Source of the DNA: Luteimonas marina
GTDB taxonomy: Bacteria; Pseudomonadota; Gammaproteobacteria; Xanthomonadales; Xanthomonadaceae
Length of the DNA stretch: 64,000 nt
Direction of reading: 5' to 3'
Assembly: GCF_007859325.1 (NCBI RefSeq)
Contig: NZ_VOHK01000001.1
Coordinates: forward strand, 682,001 to 746,000
Position numbers and translations under genes: made by a program. The notes under the pieces were generated by a model, which saw nothing but the letters and a program-made list of their open reading frames with translations, ran no database searches and had not been told where the DNA came from. Below are positions 29,717 through 37,933 of this stretch, piece after piece; the stretch's first letter is position 1; each line of letters starts with the position of its first letter.

Positions 29717-31147
29717 ATGTCGCCGCCGCGCCTCTTTATCTCGTATAGCTGGTCATCTCACGACCATGAACTTTGGGTAATTGACCTAGCCAGCAGGCTC
29801 AGGGAATCCGGGATCGATGTAATCTTGGACAAATGGGAGCTTAAGGAAGGGCACGACTCAATCTCTTTCATGGAGAAGATGGTCACGGACCCAACTATCC
29901 AGAAAGTGGCCGTCATCTCCGACAGCAAGTACGCGGAGAAGGCAGACGGCCGAGTAAGTGGCGTCGGCACGGAAACCCAGATTATTTCTCGCGAAGTCTA
30001 TGAGAAGCAGGATCAGAACAAGTTCGTCGCCGTCCTTCCTGAGCGTGATCCGGAAGGGAAGCCGTACCTACCTGCCTACTACAAGGGTCGCATCTACATC
30101 GACTTGAGTGCGCCGGAGAACTACGCGGCGGAGTTTGAGCGTCTTGTTCGCTGGGTGTACGACAAGCCCCTTCATGTAAAGCCGGAAATCGGGAAAGCGC
30201 CGGCTTTCTTGGAGGAAGAGCCCACTAAGTCTCTGGGCACATCCGTTTCGTTTCGGCGAGCTATCGACGCGCTCAAGAATGGCAGGCCATTTGTCGAAGG
30301 AGCCGTTGACGAGTACTTGGCGATCTTCTCCGAGAACATGGAGCGTTTCAGGATCACCTTGGACGACTCCAGGGATGCAGACGACCAGATTGCCGACTCC
30401 ATCGAGGAGTTCACCCCCTATAGGAACGAGTTCATACAGCTGATGCTGGCGATCGCCCAGTACGCCACCAACGATGACATGCAGAAGAAGCTGCATCGGT
30501 TCTTCGAACGGCTACTGCCATATCTCGGGCGCCCGGAGGACATGAACTCGCACCATTCGTGGGCTTTCGACAACTTCAAGTTCATCGTTCACGAGCTCTA
30601 CCTTTACGCAATCGCGATCCTCATCCGGTACGAGCGATTCGCTTTCGTCGACAGGCTGTTGGCGACGCCGTACTACGTAAGTACGAACGCGAATAGGGGT
30701 CGAGAAGCCACGACCACATTTGCTGATTTCCGTGACTACATGGAGTCTTTCAGGGGTCGTGACCAGAAGCTGCGCCGCCTCTCAAGTCGAGCTGACCTTC
30801 TGAAACAGCGGGCTGAATCTTCTGGGTTCGATTTCAAGTCACTTATGCAGGCAGACTTCGTTCTGTACCTTCGAGCGACGCTCAACGATGACTACTACGT
30901 TCGTTGGTGGCCGGAAACGCTTGTTTACGCGACGAACTCCTACGGGCCAATGGAAGTCTTCGCAAGGTCTCGTTCGGCTTCGTACTATGAGCAGGCCAAC
31001 AAATTGTTAGGCGGTGTATCTGCAAATGATCTGAAGGCGCACGTTGCGACGCTGCAGGGCGACCGAGACAAAGTCCCAAGCTGGCAATTCGAGCGCATCT
31101 CTCCCGCCGTGCTCACCGAGATCGATAAGCTCTCCGGCCTTCCGTAG
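29717..31147 (+). CDS. SEFIR-domain protein (candidate bSEFIR antiphage effector)
   Basis: 476 residues. The N-terminal ~160 residues form a SEFIR/TIR-like domain: RLFISYSWSSHDHELWVIDL, ASRLRESGIDVILDKWELKE, GHDSISFMEKMV and KVAVISDSKYAEKADGRVSG. The remaining ~310 residues are helical with no recognised family. Standalone bacterial SEFIR proteins (bSEFIR) are reported antiphage systems thought to deplete NAD+ on sensing infection. The start at 29717 has a strong GGGAGGGA Shine-Dalgarno, and an ATG 46 codons earlier has none. It lies 240 bp after the helicase gene and upstream of the HTH-peptidase and Gabija genes. Confidence 0.85.
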   Translation: MSPPRLFISYSWSSHDHELWVIDLASRLRESGIDVILDKWELKEGHDSISFMEKMVTDPTIQKVAVISDSKYAEKADGRVSGVGTETQIISREVYEKQDQNKFVAVLPERDPEGKPYLPAYYKGRIYIDLSAPENYAAEFERLVRWVYDKPLHVKPEIGKAPAFLEEEPTKSLGTSVSFRRAIDALKNGRPFVEGAVDEYLAIFSENMERFRITLDDSRDADDQIADSIEEFTPYRNEFIQLMLAIAQYATNDDMQKKLHRFFERLLPYLGRPEDMNSHHSWAFDNFKFIVHELYLYAIAILIRYERFAFVDRLLATPYYVSTNANRGREATTTFADFRDYMESFRGRDQKLRRLSSRADLLKQRAESSGFDFKSLMQADFVLYLRATLNDDYYVRWWPETLVYATNSYGPMEVFARSRSASYYEQANKLLGGVSANDLKAHVATLQGDRDKVPSWQFERISPAVLTEIDKLSGLP

Positions 31148-31180
31148 CTGCCCGATCGCCAGTCTGTCAGCGTCCGCTGC

Positions 31181-31235
31181 TGGCCGGAAGCTGACGTTGC
31201 CAGGGCAGGGGATTAGGGAAATTTATCGGGGGTAG
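31181..31235. repeat. Dispersed 55-bp intergenic repeat, copy B
   Basis: Gap-free match to 20261-20315. It begins 33 bp after the SEFIR gene stop and ends 85 bp before the HTH-peptidase gene. Neither copy overlaps a gene I can support. Confidence 0.7.
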
Positions 31236-31284
31236 CGGTAGGCAGCTTCCGGCCCGTCCTGCAAGCACCCCCAGATGGATGGAT

Positions 31285-31313
31285 TTGACAATTTGCGCAA
31301 ATCGCCTCATCCT
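31285..31313 (+). promoter_or_regulatory. Promoter with palindromic operator before HTH-peptidase gene
   Basis: A perfect -35 TTGACA (31285-31290) and a weak -10 CATCCT (31308-31313) are 17 bp apart. The 12-bp palindrome ATTTGCGCAAAT (31291-31302) sits inside the spacer. The likely transcription start falls at or next to the ATG at 31321, implying a leaderless mRNA. The palindrome is a candidate operator for the encoded HTH protein. Confidence 0.5.
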
Positions 31314-31320
31314 TCAAGTT

Positions 31321-32445
31321 ATGGATCCTCGTACGCCCGGCCAGATGATTTCGACCCTGCTCAAGGAGCGGGGATGGACCAAGCGAACTCTTGCTATCGT
31401 CCTGGGGGTCGACGAGGCGACCATTACGCGGCTGGTCTCGGATAAGCGCCCGGTTTCGGCCGACCTGGCGTTGCAGCTGGAAGAAGTCCTGGGTGTAGAA
31501 GCCGACCGCCTGCTCACGCTGCAGAAAGACTATGACTTGCAGTTGGCAAAGATCGCCTTCCGCAGCGATCCGGCACGGGCCGTACGCGCCCAGATCTTTG
31601 GGACCCTCCCCATCGTAGAAATGGTTAAGCGGGGCTGGCTTCCCGGGGTTGAAAACCCCAAGGACGTGCCGGCCGTCGAAGCCGCAGTGGCAAAGTTCTT
31701 CGAGGCGCCGACGGTAGGCGAGGTGGAGTTCCTGCCCCACGCCGCGCGGCGAACGCAGACGTCGGTCGACGCCACGCCGTTGCAATTGGCATGGCTGTAC
31801 CGGGTCAAGAGTGTGGCTGCCGAGATGATGGTCCCGCCTTATTCGGACGCGAAGGGGCGGGCCGTAGTCGAGCGGCTGCGCTCGCTGCTGAGCGCGGCTG
31901 AAGAGGCAAGAAAGGTTCCGCGGCTGCTAGCCGAAGCGGGGATACGCCTCGTCATCGTCGAAGCGCTGCCTAGCTCAAAAATCGATGGCGCCTGCTTGTG
32001 GCTCAATGCCACGTCCCCGGTGATCGCACTCTCATTCCGCTTCGATCGAATCGACAATTTCTGGTTTGTGCTACGCCACGAGTTGGAGCACGTGCTCCAG
32101 CATCATGGGCAGGTAGCACCGATAGTGGACGTTGATCTCGATGGCCGCATCGATGCTCATGTGATTGAAGAAGAGCGGATCGCCAACGCCGCCGCTGCCG
32201 CGTTTGCCGTGCCGCCGGAGAAGTTGAGTGCCTTCGTTGCACGTAAGGCGCCGTTCTTCGCCGAGCGCGACATTCTTGGCTTCGCATCGACACTTGGAGT
32301 CCATCCGGGCTTGGTCGCGGGGCAACTGCAACATCGAACTCAGCGCTACAACCATTTCCGTAGCCATTTGGTGAAGATTCGGTCGATCGTGGCCCCGGGC
32401 GCCATGGTCGACGGTTGGGGAGACGTCGCGCCCGTAGGTCTGTGA
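31321..32445 (+). CDS. HTH-ImmA/IrrE metallopeptidase regulator
   Basis: 374 residues. The N-terminal HigA/XRE helix-turn-helix reads MISTLLKERGWTKRTLAIVL then GVDEATITRLVSDKRPVSAD. The C-terminal ImmA/IrrE-type zinc peptidase has FVLRHELEHVLQHHG (HExxH) with the downstream acidic motif IEEERIANAAAAAFAVP. Such proteins cleave or relieve repressors in mobile elements and stress responses. The start at 31321 avoids translating the promoter. An ATG at 31279 overlaps it. It leads a three-gene cluster just before the Gabija genes. Confidence 0.8.
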   Translation: MDPRTPGQMISTLLKERGWTKRTLAIVLGVDEATITRLVSDKRPVSADLALQLEEVLGVEADRLLTLQKDYDLQLAKIAFRSDPARAVRAQIFGTLPIVEMVKRGWLPGVENPKDVPAVEAAVAKFFEAPTVGEVEFLPHAARRTQTSVDATPLQLAWLYRVKSVAAEMMVPPYSDAKGRAVVERLRSLLSAAEEARKVPRLLAEAGIRLVIVEALPSSKIDGACLWLNATSPVIALSFRFDRIDNFWFVLRHELEHVLQHHGQVAPIVDVDLDGRIDAHVIEEERIANAAAAAFAVPPEKLSAFVARKAPFFAERDILGFASTLGVHPGLVAGQLQHRTQRYNHFRSHLVKIRSIVAPGAMVDGWGDVAPVGL

Positions 32446-32453
32446 GGTAGAAC

Positions 32454-32936
32454 GTGTCTACGAAAAATCAGCGCCTGCAAAACATCATCAAGCTCTATCG
32501 TCAGCGCACCGGCAACGAGTCGGTGGACATGCATGAAGTAGCAAAGTTCGCTGCGGAAATGGGCTACCAGCTCCCCAAACCGAAGACCGCCATCGAGCGG
32601 TTGGCCGAACAACTGTCGGCGGCGGCAAGGGAAGAGGTTCGCCGGGATAACGTAACCGGGCGACCGTACCGAGCCAATCTCGCCGTTGTGCAATGGGTCA
32701 ACGGCTCCCAGCTGACGCTGTGGCATGACATCGACGTTGCCCCCAGGCGGATCGCGCAGAAGGCATTTGTGCAGCGACGCGAGCAGATGGTCGGGGATGC
32801 GCTTCAGCTCACTCTCGACATCAACCACTGGAATCGCGTGCATGAGCATGAAGAGCCCATCGTGATGCCGCTGGATTTCACTGACGACGTTGAGTGGCGA
32901 TTGAACGCCCCAGACGCCGATGACAAGGCCGCTTGA
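32454..32936 (+). CDS. Hypothetical protein, partner of the HTH-peptidase
   Basis: 160 residues from a GTG with GAGG upstream, 8 bp after the peptidase gene stop. The N-terminal part is helical (STKNQRLQNIIKLYRQRTGN, VAKFAAEMGYQLPKPKTAIE), followed by a mixed region (NLAVVQWVNGSQLTLWHDID, KAFVQRREQMVGDALQLTLD). I do not recognise a family. Tight coupling to the HTH-ImmA/IrrE gene suggests a substrate, toxin or regulator partner. No catalytic motif is evident. Confidence 0.7.
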   Translation: MSTKNQRLQNIIKLYRQRTGNESVDMHEVAKFAAEMGYQLPKPKTAIERLAEQLSAAAREEVRRDNVTGRPYRANLAVVQWVNGSQLTLWHDIDVAPRRIAQKAFVQRREQMVGDALQLTLDINHWNRVHEHEEPIVMPLDFTDDVEWRLNAPDADDKAA

Positions 32937-32959
32937 ACCTATCTTCGGAGAAGGTCCCC

Positions 32960-33208
32960 ATGAGCAAGGGTCGAGATCGCACAGTATTCAAGCGCCCGGA
33001 CGGCCAGTGGGCAAACAAGCGCAATGACGCCGACCGCGCATCGAGCCTGCACCGCACGCAAGGTGGCGCCGAAAAAGCGGCGCGCGACATGCTGACGAAC
33101 CAAGGTGGTGGTGAACTTACTACCAAGGGCGAAAACGGCAAGATCCGCAGCAAGGATACGATTGCGCCGGGGCGCGATCCTAATCCACCGAAGGATCGCG
33201 AACATTGA
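32960..33208 (+). CDS. DUF2188-like small basic protein
   Basis: 82 residues: MSKGRDRTVFKRPDGQWANK, ASSLHRTQGGAEKAARDMLT, GGGELTTKGENGKIRSKDTI. The pattern (R-P-D-G-W-A-N-K, then a helix with AARDML, then GGGEL...KGRI-like) is the DUF2188 family found with defence and mobile genes. The start at 32960 is chosen for GGAGAAGG eight bases upstream. It is the third gene of the HTH-peptidase cluster. Function unknown. Confidence 0.7.
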   Translation: MSKGRDRTVFKRPDGQWANKRNDADRASSLHRTQGGAEKAARDMLTNQGGGELTTKGENGKIRSKDTIAPGRDPNPPKDREH

Positions 33209-33355
33209 TTGACACACCGAGCTAGACCGATCGTAGAACGCGTGCTCAATCCGCGTGCGATCTTGGGGATGACCCGCGCCGCCGCGGGATAAGAGGCGGT
33301 TGAGTTCTTGGCCGTGTTGCATTGGGCCTGAACCGTGCCAACAGGGGAGGGCGCG

Positions 33356-35068
33356 ATGAGTCGTATTCGCCAAATATTCCTTCGCCGTTTCCGAGGCATC
33401 GCCCAGTTGGACTGGGCACCGCGGCCGGGCGTAAACGCGATACTGGGCGCGGGGGATGCGGGAAAGAGCACGGTGCTCGATGCCATCGCGCTGGCTTTTT
33501 CGGCCACACGGCGGGATGTCTTCTACGACACCGACTTTCATCAGCTGAATGCGGACGCTGGTTTCGAGATTCGTATCACCCTTGGCGACCTTCCTCCCGA
33601 GTTGCACGACGTCGAACGCTACGGGGATTACCTGCGCGGCTGGCGTGCCGCGGACGCTACGCTCGAAGACGAACCGGCTGCCGACCGGGAAGATGTGCTC
33701 ACATTGCGCCTGGTGGTTGGCGCTGATCTCGAAGGACATTGGTCGCTCTATTCGGATAGAACGCAGGATCAGGAAGGCCGCGACCTCTCATTGCCGCACC
33801 GGGCACTGATTGCGCCGGTAGTTCTCGATCAGTCGCCGGCGACCCATTTGCGCTGGGCCAGGCAATCGATCCTGCAGCGTCTGGCCGAGCCGCAGTTTGC
33901 GGTACGAACGCTTGTCGCTCGGGCGGCGCGGGGCTTGCGAGAACAGGCGGGCGACGCCGGTGCGGACGCAGAGGTGGCTGCGGTTGTCGATCAGGTCCGG
34001 GCCCGGGCTCGCGAGTTGGGCATACGCCCAGCGCAGGAGGCACAAGTTTTGCTCGATGCCTTCGGTATTCCAGGTTGGAATGCGTCCCTAGCGTTGCACG
34101 ACGACGCTGGGGTACCGCTACGACGTCTTGGCACCGGGTCGTCTCGATTGCTTGTGGCCGGCTTGTTTCACAGCCGTCTGGCGCCGACTGGCATCGCCTT
34201 GGTCGATGAGGCCGAATTCGGATTGGAGCCGCATCGCATTGCTCGTTTCCTGCGCCTGCTCGGTGCGGGCGTCGAAGGGGGGCCTCAGGTCTTCCTGACC
34301 ACGCATTCACCGGTCGTTGTGCGGGAGCTGCGTGCGCACGAACTTGCGATCGCCCACCACAACGCCGCCATTGGTGTACACCACATCACCAACGTCGCGG
34401 ATGCCGAGACAGGACTAGACACGCAGGGTTTAGTTCGCCGAAACGCGGAGGCTTTTCTGTCCACCGCGGTGATCGTCGGCGAGGGGCCGACCGAAGTCGG
34501 TCTGATCCGTGGTCTTGATAATTTCTGGACTGATCATCGCCAGAACCCACTCGTGCTGGAGGGAATCGCAGTTACGGATGGGGGAGGAATACCGGCCGCG
34601 GCAGCTCGCGCCGCGGCCTTCGCTAGGCTTGGTTACCGAACGTTGTTGCTCATGGATGATGACCGTCCGCTTACCCCAGCGGAGCGTATGCCGGCCGAAA
34701 TGGCGGGCGTGCGCATCATTTCTTGGGGTGGCGGGCAGGCCACCGAGGACGCACTGTTCTTCCAGCTAGGTTGGGCAGACATCTTGAGCTTGCTCGCAAT
34801 CGCCGAACAAACTTGGGGCGAGGCGCGTATGAACGAAAATTTGCGCTCTTACTCCAACGGGCAGTTTGACTTGGCGACTTGCCGTGCTCAGGACCTTCCG
34901 GCCCACCGCGCCATCCTTGCCCGGACAGCCAAAGGTCAAGACTGGTTCAAGCGAATCGATTTCGGCGAACGGGTTGGCCATGAAATCGTGGGGCCCGGAT
35001 GGGAGCGTGCCGGCCCTTCGGTGCAGGCGATAGTGAACGCAATCTGGCAGTGGACGCGCGGTGGCTAG
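33356..35068 (+). CDS. gajA: GajA-like ATPase-TOPRIM nuclease (Gabija)
   Basis: 570 residues. The N-terminal ABC/SMC-type ATPase has Walker A LGAGDAGKSTVLDAI (~31-43), Walker B GIALVDEAEFGLEP (~279-292) and H-loop LTTHSPVVVRELR. The C-terminal OLD-type TOPRIM has VIVGEGPTEVGLI (Glu ~376) and LLLMDDDRPL (Asp cluster ~434-436). This layout and length match GajA, a sequence-specific nickase restrained by nucleotides. The start at 33356 has GGGGAGGG upstream. It overlaps gajB by 8 bp, and together they form a two-gene antiphage system. Confidence 0.87.
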   Translation: MSRIRQIFLRRFRGIAQLDWAPRPGVNAILGAGDAGKSTVLDAIALAFSATRRDVFYDTDFHQLNADAGFEIRITLGDLPPELHDVERYGDYLRGWRAADATLEDEPAADREDVLTLRLVVGADLEGHWSLYSDRTQDQEGRDLSLPHRALIAPVVLDQSPATHLRWARQSILQRLAEPQFAVRTLVARAARGLREQAGDAGADAEVAAVVDQVRARARELGIRPAQEAQVLLDAFGIPGWNASLALHDDAGVPLRRLGTGSSRLLVAGLFHSRLAPTGIALVDEAEFGLEPHRIARFLRLLGAGVEGGPQVFLTTHSPVVVRELRAHELAIAHHNAAIGVHHITNVADAETGLDTQGLVRRNAEAFLSTAVIVGEGPTEVGLIRGLDNFWTDHRQNPLVLEGIAVTDGGGIPAAAARAAAFARLGYRTLLLMDDDRPLTPAERMPAEMAGVRIISWGGGQATEDALFFQLGWADILSLLAIAEQTWGEARMNENLRSYSNGQFDLATCRAQDLPAHRAILARTAKGQDWFKRIDFGERVGHEIVGPGWERAGPSVQAIVNAIWQWTRGG

Positions 35069-36488
35069 AACGGTTGACGCAGACATCTTGGACGGCGTGG
35101 CGCGTGGCCGGATTGAGGCTGCGGCCGGGTGCGGCAAGACCGAAGCCATCGTCCAGCTGACGTCCACGTGGACCGGTGGACGTACGCTGATCCTGACCCA
35201 CACCCTTGCCGGCGTCGCAGCGCTGCGCCGGCGACTGCAGGCCGCGCGTGTTCCTACCGACCGCTACAGCCTGTCGTCCATCGATGCCTGGTGCGTACGT
35301 CGCGTCGCCGGATTTCCGATGCGTGCTGGCCCGCTCCCTGATGCCGCCAATCCGCGGGTGTTCTACCCGGCGGTGCGCGCCGCATGCCTTCGGCTACTGG
35401 TCAGCCGCTCCTTGGATGCCGCATTGCGCAGCACGTACGGTCGGGTATTCGTCGATGAATACCAAGACTGTGGAGCTGAGCAGCACAGCATTGTTTTCCA
35501 ACTGGCAGAACTGTTGCCAACGTTCGTGTTTGGCGACCCGTTGCAGGCGGTTTTCAACTTCCCGGGTGCACCGGTGGTGTCGTGGAACCAGAGCGTGGCG
35601 CCGACGTTTCCACTGTTAGAAACGCTTGATCACCCGTGGCGGTGGGAGCGGGTTGGCGCAATGTCGTTGGGGCGATGGCTCATCGACGCCAGGGCACATC
35701 TGCAAGACGGCACTGGGATCGATTTGGAGCAGCTGCCAGAAGGCTGCGAATGGGGCCGACTCCATGGCGATGTAGTCCGCGATGCGCAAACAGTCCGCAC
35801 GGCCGCGAGCTACTGGCGACGAGAGGCAGGCAACGTGCTAGTACTCGCCAGCCCGACTGAGCCGCATCGGCACGCCGAGTTGGCGCGCGGTGGTGAAGGC
35901 ATACAAGTCGTCGAAAATCTTGACCTTCGTCAGGTCGTTCAGAATGTGGGGCAACTCGAACAGGCTGTGGCCGGCGAGCGATTGCGGCTGTTGCTTGAGT
36001 TGGCGCACTCGGTGATGACCGGGATCGCGGTGAATCCAATGCTGACCCGTTGCGAGAGCTTACGCGCTGGACGCGCGCGCGTGCCTGCAACACCCGACGA
36101 GGCGGCAGCGCTGGCGTTTGTCGATCATCCGGATTGGTCCCAAGCCCGGGCTGCGCTGCTCATCTGGTCGATGCAGGCTGGGCGCCGTGTCTTTCGACGC
36201 GAAGTCTTGGCGATGCTGCTTGACAGCCTCGCTTCGATAGCGGCTGGACGGCAACCGTCGCTGACCGTAGCGATGGCGGCAGCTATCGAGCGGCGGCGCC
36301 ACCAGGGACGGCCGGTGACGAACAGGGCGATCGGTAGCACGCTGCTGCTAAAGGGCCTGGAGGCCGACTACACCGTGCTTCTCGACTTGGAACGCTTGTC
36401 GCCGCCGCACGTGTACGTCGCGCTTACTAGGGGAACGCGAGGGATGTTGGTGCTTTCTCGCGACCGCTGGCTTGGACGCACCCGGTAA
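35061..36488 (+). CDS. gajB: GajB-like UvrD helicase (Gabija)
   Basis: 475 residues from a GTG start. The UvrD/Rep-type motifs are IEAAAGCGKTEAIVQL (Walker A), RVFVDEYQDCGAEQ (Walker B), FVFGDPLQAVFNFPG, LLLKGLEADYTVLLDL and PHVYVALTRGTRGMLVLSR. GajB is the DNA-dependent partner that activates GajA nuclease during infection. The size fits the family (about 490 residues), and the 8-bp overlap with gajA supports a shared operon. It is divergent in detail, so Gabija membership rests on architecture and pairing. Confidence 0.85.
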   Translation: MARTVDADILDGVARGRIEAAAGCGKTEAIVQLTSTWTGGRTLILTHTLAGVAALRRRLQAARVPTDRYSLSSIDAWCVRRVAGFPMRAGPLPDAANPRVFYPAVRAACLRLLVSRSLDAALRSTYGRVFVDEYQDCGAEQHSIVFQLAELLPTFVFGDPLQAVFNFPGAPVVSWNQSVAPTFPLLETLDHPWRWERVGAMSLGRWLIDARAHLQDGTGIDLEQLPEGCEWGRLHGDVVRDAQTVRTAASYWRREAGNVLVLASPTEPHRHAELARGGEGIQVVENLDLRQVVQNVGQLEQAVAGERLRLLLELAHSVMTGIAVNPMLTRCESLRAGRARVPATPDEAAALAFVDHPDWSQARAALLIWSMQAGRRVFRREVLAMLLDSLASIAAGRQPSLTVAMAAAIERRRHQGRPVTNRAIGSTLLLKGLEADYTVLLDLERLSPPHVYVALTRGTRGMLVLSRDRWLGRTR

Positions 36489-36589
36489 GACATAACGACG
36501 TTGAGAGGAACTCTCTGGGTAAGCAGAGCGGCTAAAGGAGTTGATGTAGGGGTTCAGCCGAGATACCTGTAAAAATGCCCCATAGAATC

Positions 36590-36609
36590 TGATTTCTTTC
36601 GTGAAATCA
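36590..36609 (-). terminator. Stem-loop directly after kfrA
   Basis: TGATTTC (36590-36596) and GAAATCA (36603-36609) flank a 6-nt loop and abut the kfrA stop codon. The gajB gene ends 100 bp away on the opposite strand, so it may serve both. No U-run follows. Confidence 0.4.
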
Positions 36610-37647
36610 TCAGGTTGCCGGATTTTTCTTGCCGACTGAACCGGCAGCTTGAGCTGGGCGCAACTGCGCCAGTACCTGCTCCAGCGTGTCACTGCGCACA
36701 CCGGCCCGCAACGCGTCGGCTTCGGCCTGTTCGCGACGCTCCAGCTCCTTCGCTAGATCGGCGCGAGCACCGACCAATTCTGCCCGTACAACCTCCAGCG
36801 CCTGGGTATCTTGCGCCCAGCGCGTCTGCAAGGTCTGGTGCTCGGTGGCCGTGAGCCGTAGCGCGTCAAGTTCCTTCCGCTGGTCGTCTGCATCCTGCCG
36901 CACCTGGGCCAGCTCCCGCTCCAAGCGGCTATGGCGCTCCAGCCACTGCCCATTGTCGCGATTGAGCTGTACCAGCTCGTGGTTCTTGGCGGTCAGCACC
37001 TCATTGGCCTGGCGTAGCGCGACCTGTAGTTCCTGCACTTGGTGTTCGTGCCGGCGCTGTTCCTGGTCGCGCTGGTCCTTGACCGAGGTCCGGTAGTGCT
37101 CCAGCGCCTCGCGGGCGTGCTGGTGCTTCTGTTCCAGCGACTGTGCGTGCGCCTCGTGCTCGGCTAGTCGGGCGGTCAGGCCGGCGATGCGCTCGCCGAG
37201 CTGGGCGACCTCGGTAGCTCGGTCGGCCAGTGCTTGCCGGCTGGCTGCATGCGAGGTCTTTTCGTTGTGCAACGCCGTTTCGGTGCCCTGGAGCTGGGCG
37301 CTCAGGGCCGCCGCTTCCTGCTGAGCGCGCTCGAGTGCTTGTCCGCGCTCCTGCAACTGCGCGTCGAACTGCTGCTTGGCCTCCGCGACGACGGCCTCGG
37401 CCTCGTCGTGCAGGCGCCCAGCGAGTCGGCCGACCAGGTCCTGCAGTGCGTCGCTGACGGCGACCTTGGCACCGAGGCCTTGCCCTTCCTCCTCCTCCAG
37501 TTCCTTCAGGTAGCGGTGGATGGTGGTCTTGGAGCCGGTGTTGCCCAATGCCACCCGCACCGCGTCCACCGACGGATGCTTGCCCTGCGCTCGCAGCGCG
37601 TCGCGGGCCTTCTGCACATCGCTCTTGTACAACCCAGCACGGGCCAT
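36610..37647 (-). CDS. kfrA: KfrA-like DNA-binding coiled-coil protein
   Basis: 345 residues. The N-terminal KfrA-type DNA-binding domain (GLYKSDVQKARDALRAQGKH, VDAVRVALGNTGSKTTIHRY) is followed by an almost continuous alpha-helical coiled coil rich in Q/E/A/R to residue ~330, and a short basic tail (GSVGKKNPAT). KfrA proteins are plasmid or integrative-element factors that autoregulate and help partition. The start at 37647 has GAGGAGG upstream. Two palindromes in the promoter region are probable binding sites. Its presence suggests that this region came from a plasmid or ICE. Confidence 0.82.
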   Translation of the reverse strand: MARAGLYKSDVQKARDALRAQGKHPSVDAVRVALGNTGSKTTIHRYLKELEEEEGQGLGAKVAVSDALQDLVGRLAGRLHDEAEAVVAEAKQQFDAQLQERGQALERAQQEAAALSAQLQGTETALHNEKTSHAASRQALADRATEVAQLGERIAGLTARLAEHEAHAQSLEQKHQHAREALEHYRTSVKDQRDQEQRRHEHQVQELQVALRQANEVLTAKNHELVQLNRDNGQWLERHSRLERELAQVRQDADDQRKELDALRLTATEHQTLQTRWAQDTQALEVVRAELVGARADLAKELERREQAEADALRAGVRSDTLEQVLAQLRPAQAAGSVGKKNPAT

Positions 37648-37669
37648 GACGGCCTCCTCGGACAATTTC

Positions 37670-37696
37670 GTAATGTATTACATACCACGTAATTAC
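37670..37696 (-). promoter_or_regulatory. Paired palindromes upstream of kfrA (putative operator)
   Basis: GTAATGTATTAC (37670-37681) is a perfect 12-bp palindrome. GTAATTAC (37689-37696) is a second, shorter one 7 bp away. They lie 23-49 bp upstream of the kfrA ATG in an AT-rich patch, where autorepressor sites are expected. Confidence 0.6.
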
Positions 37697-37933
37697 ATGC
37701 TATTTCAATTGCAGAAATGCTCGAGTTGTGGCTGTAAATTAAAGCGGGATAATTGTGGTTTATCCCTTCCCAGCCGACTCAGGCCTGCGCCAAGCGGTGT
37801 TATTCGGTACGAAACTGCCATGTGCCGCCACGTGTGAGCGAGTCGCAGCGAGAGCTGCAGCTCGGACTTAGTGCCTAACGGGGCGAAGTGGCGGGCGGCG
37901 CGCAGACCCCTCTTCTGGGGTTCTCCAGACCAT

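Noticed and set aside
37904..37924. Hairpin AGACCCC/GGGGT-TCT after the P1B-4 ATPase gene as a terminator
   Set aside because: Stem is short with a bulge and no U-tract, so it was not listed as a feature.
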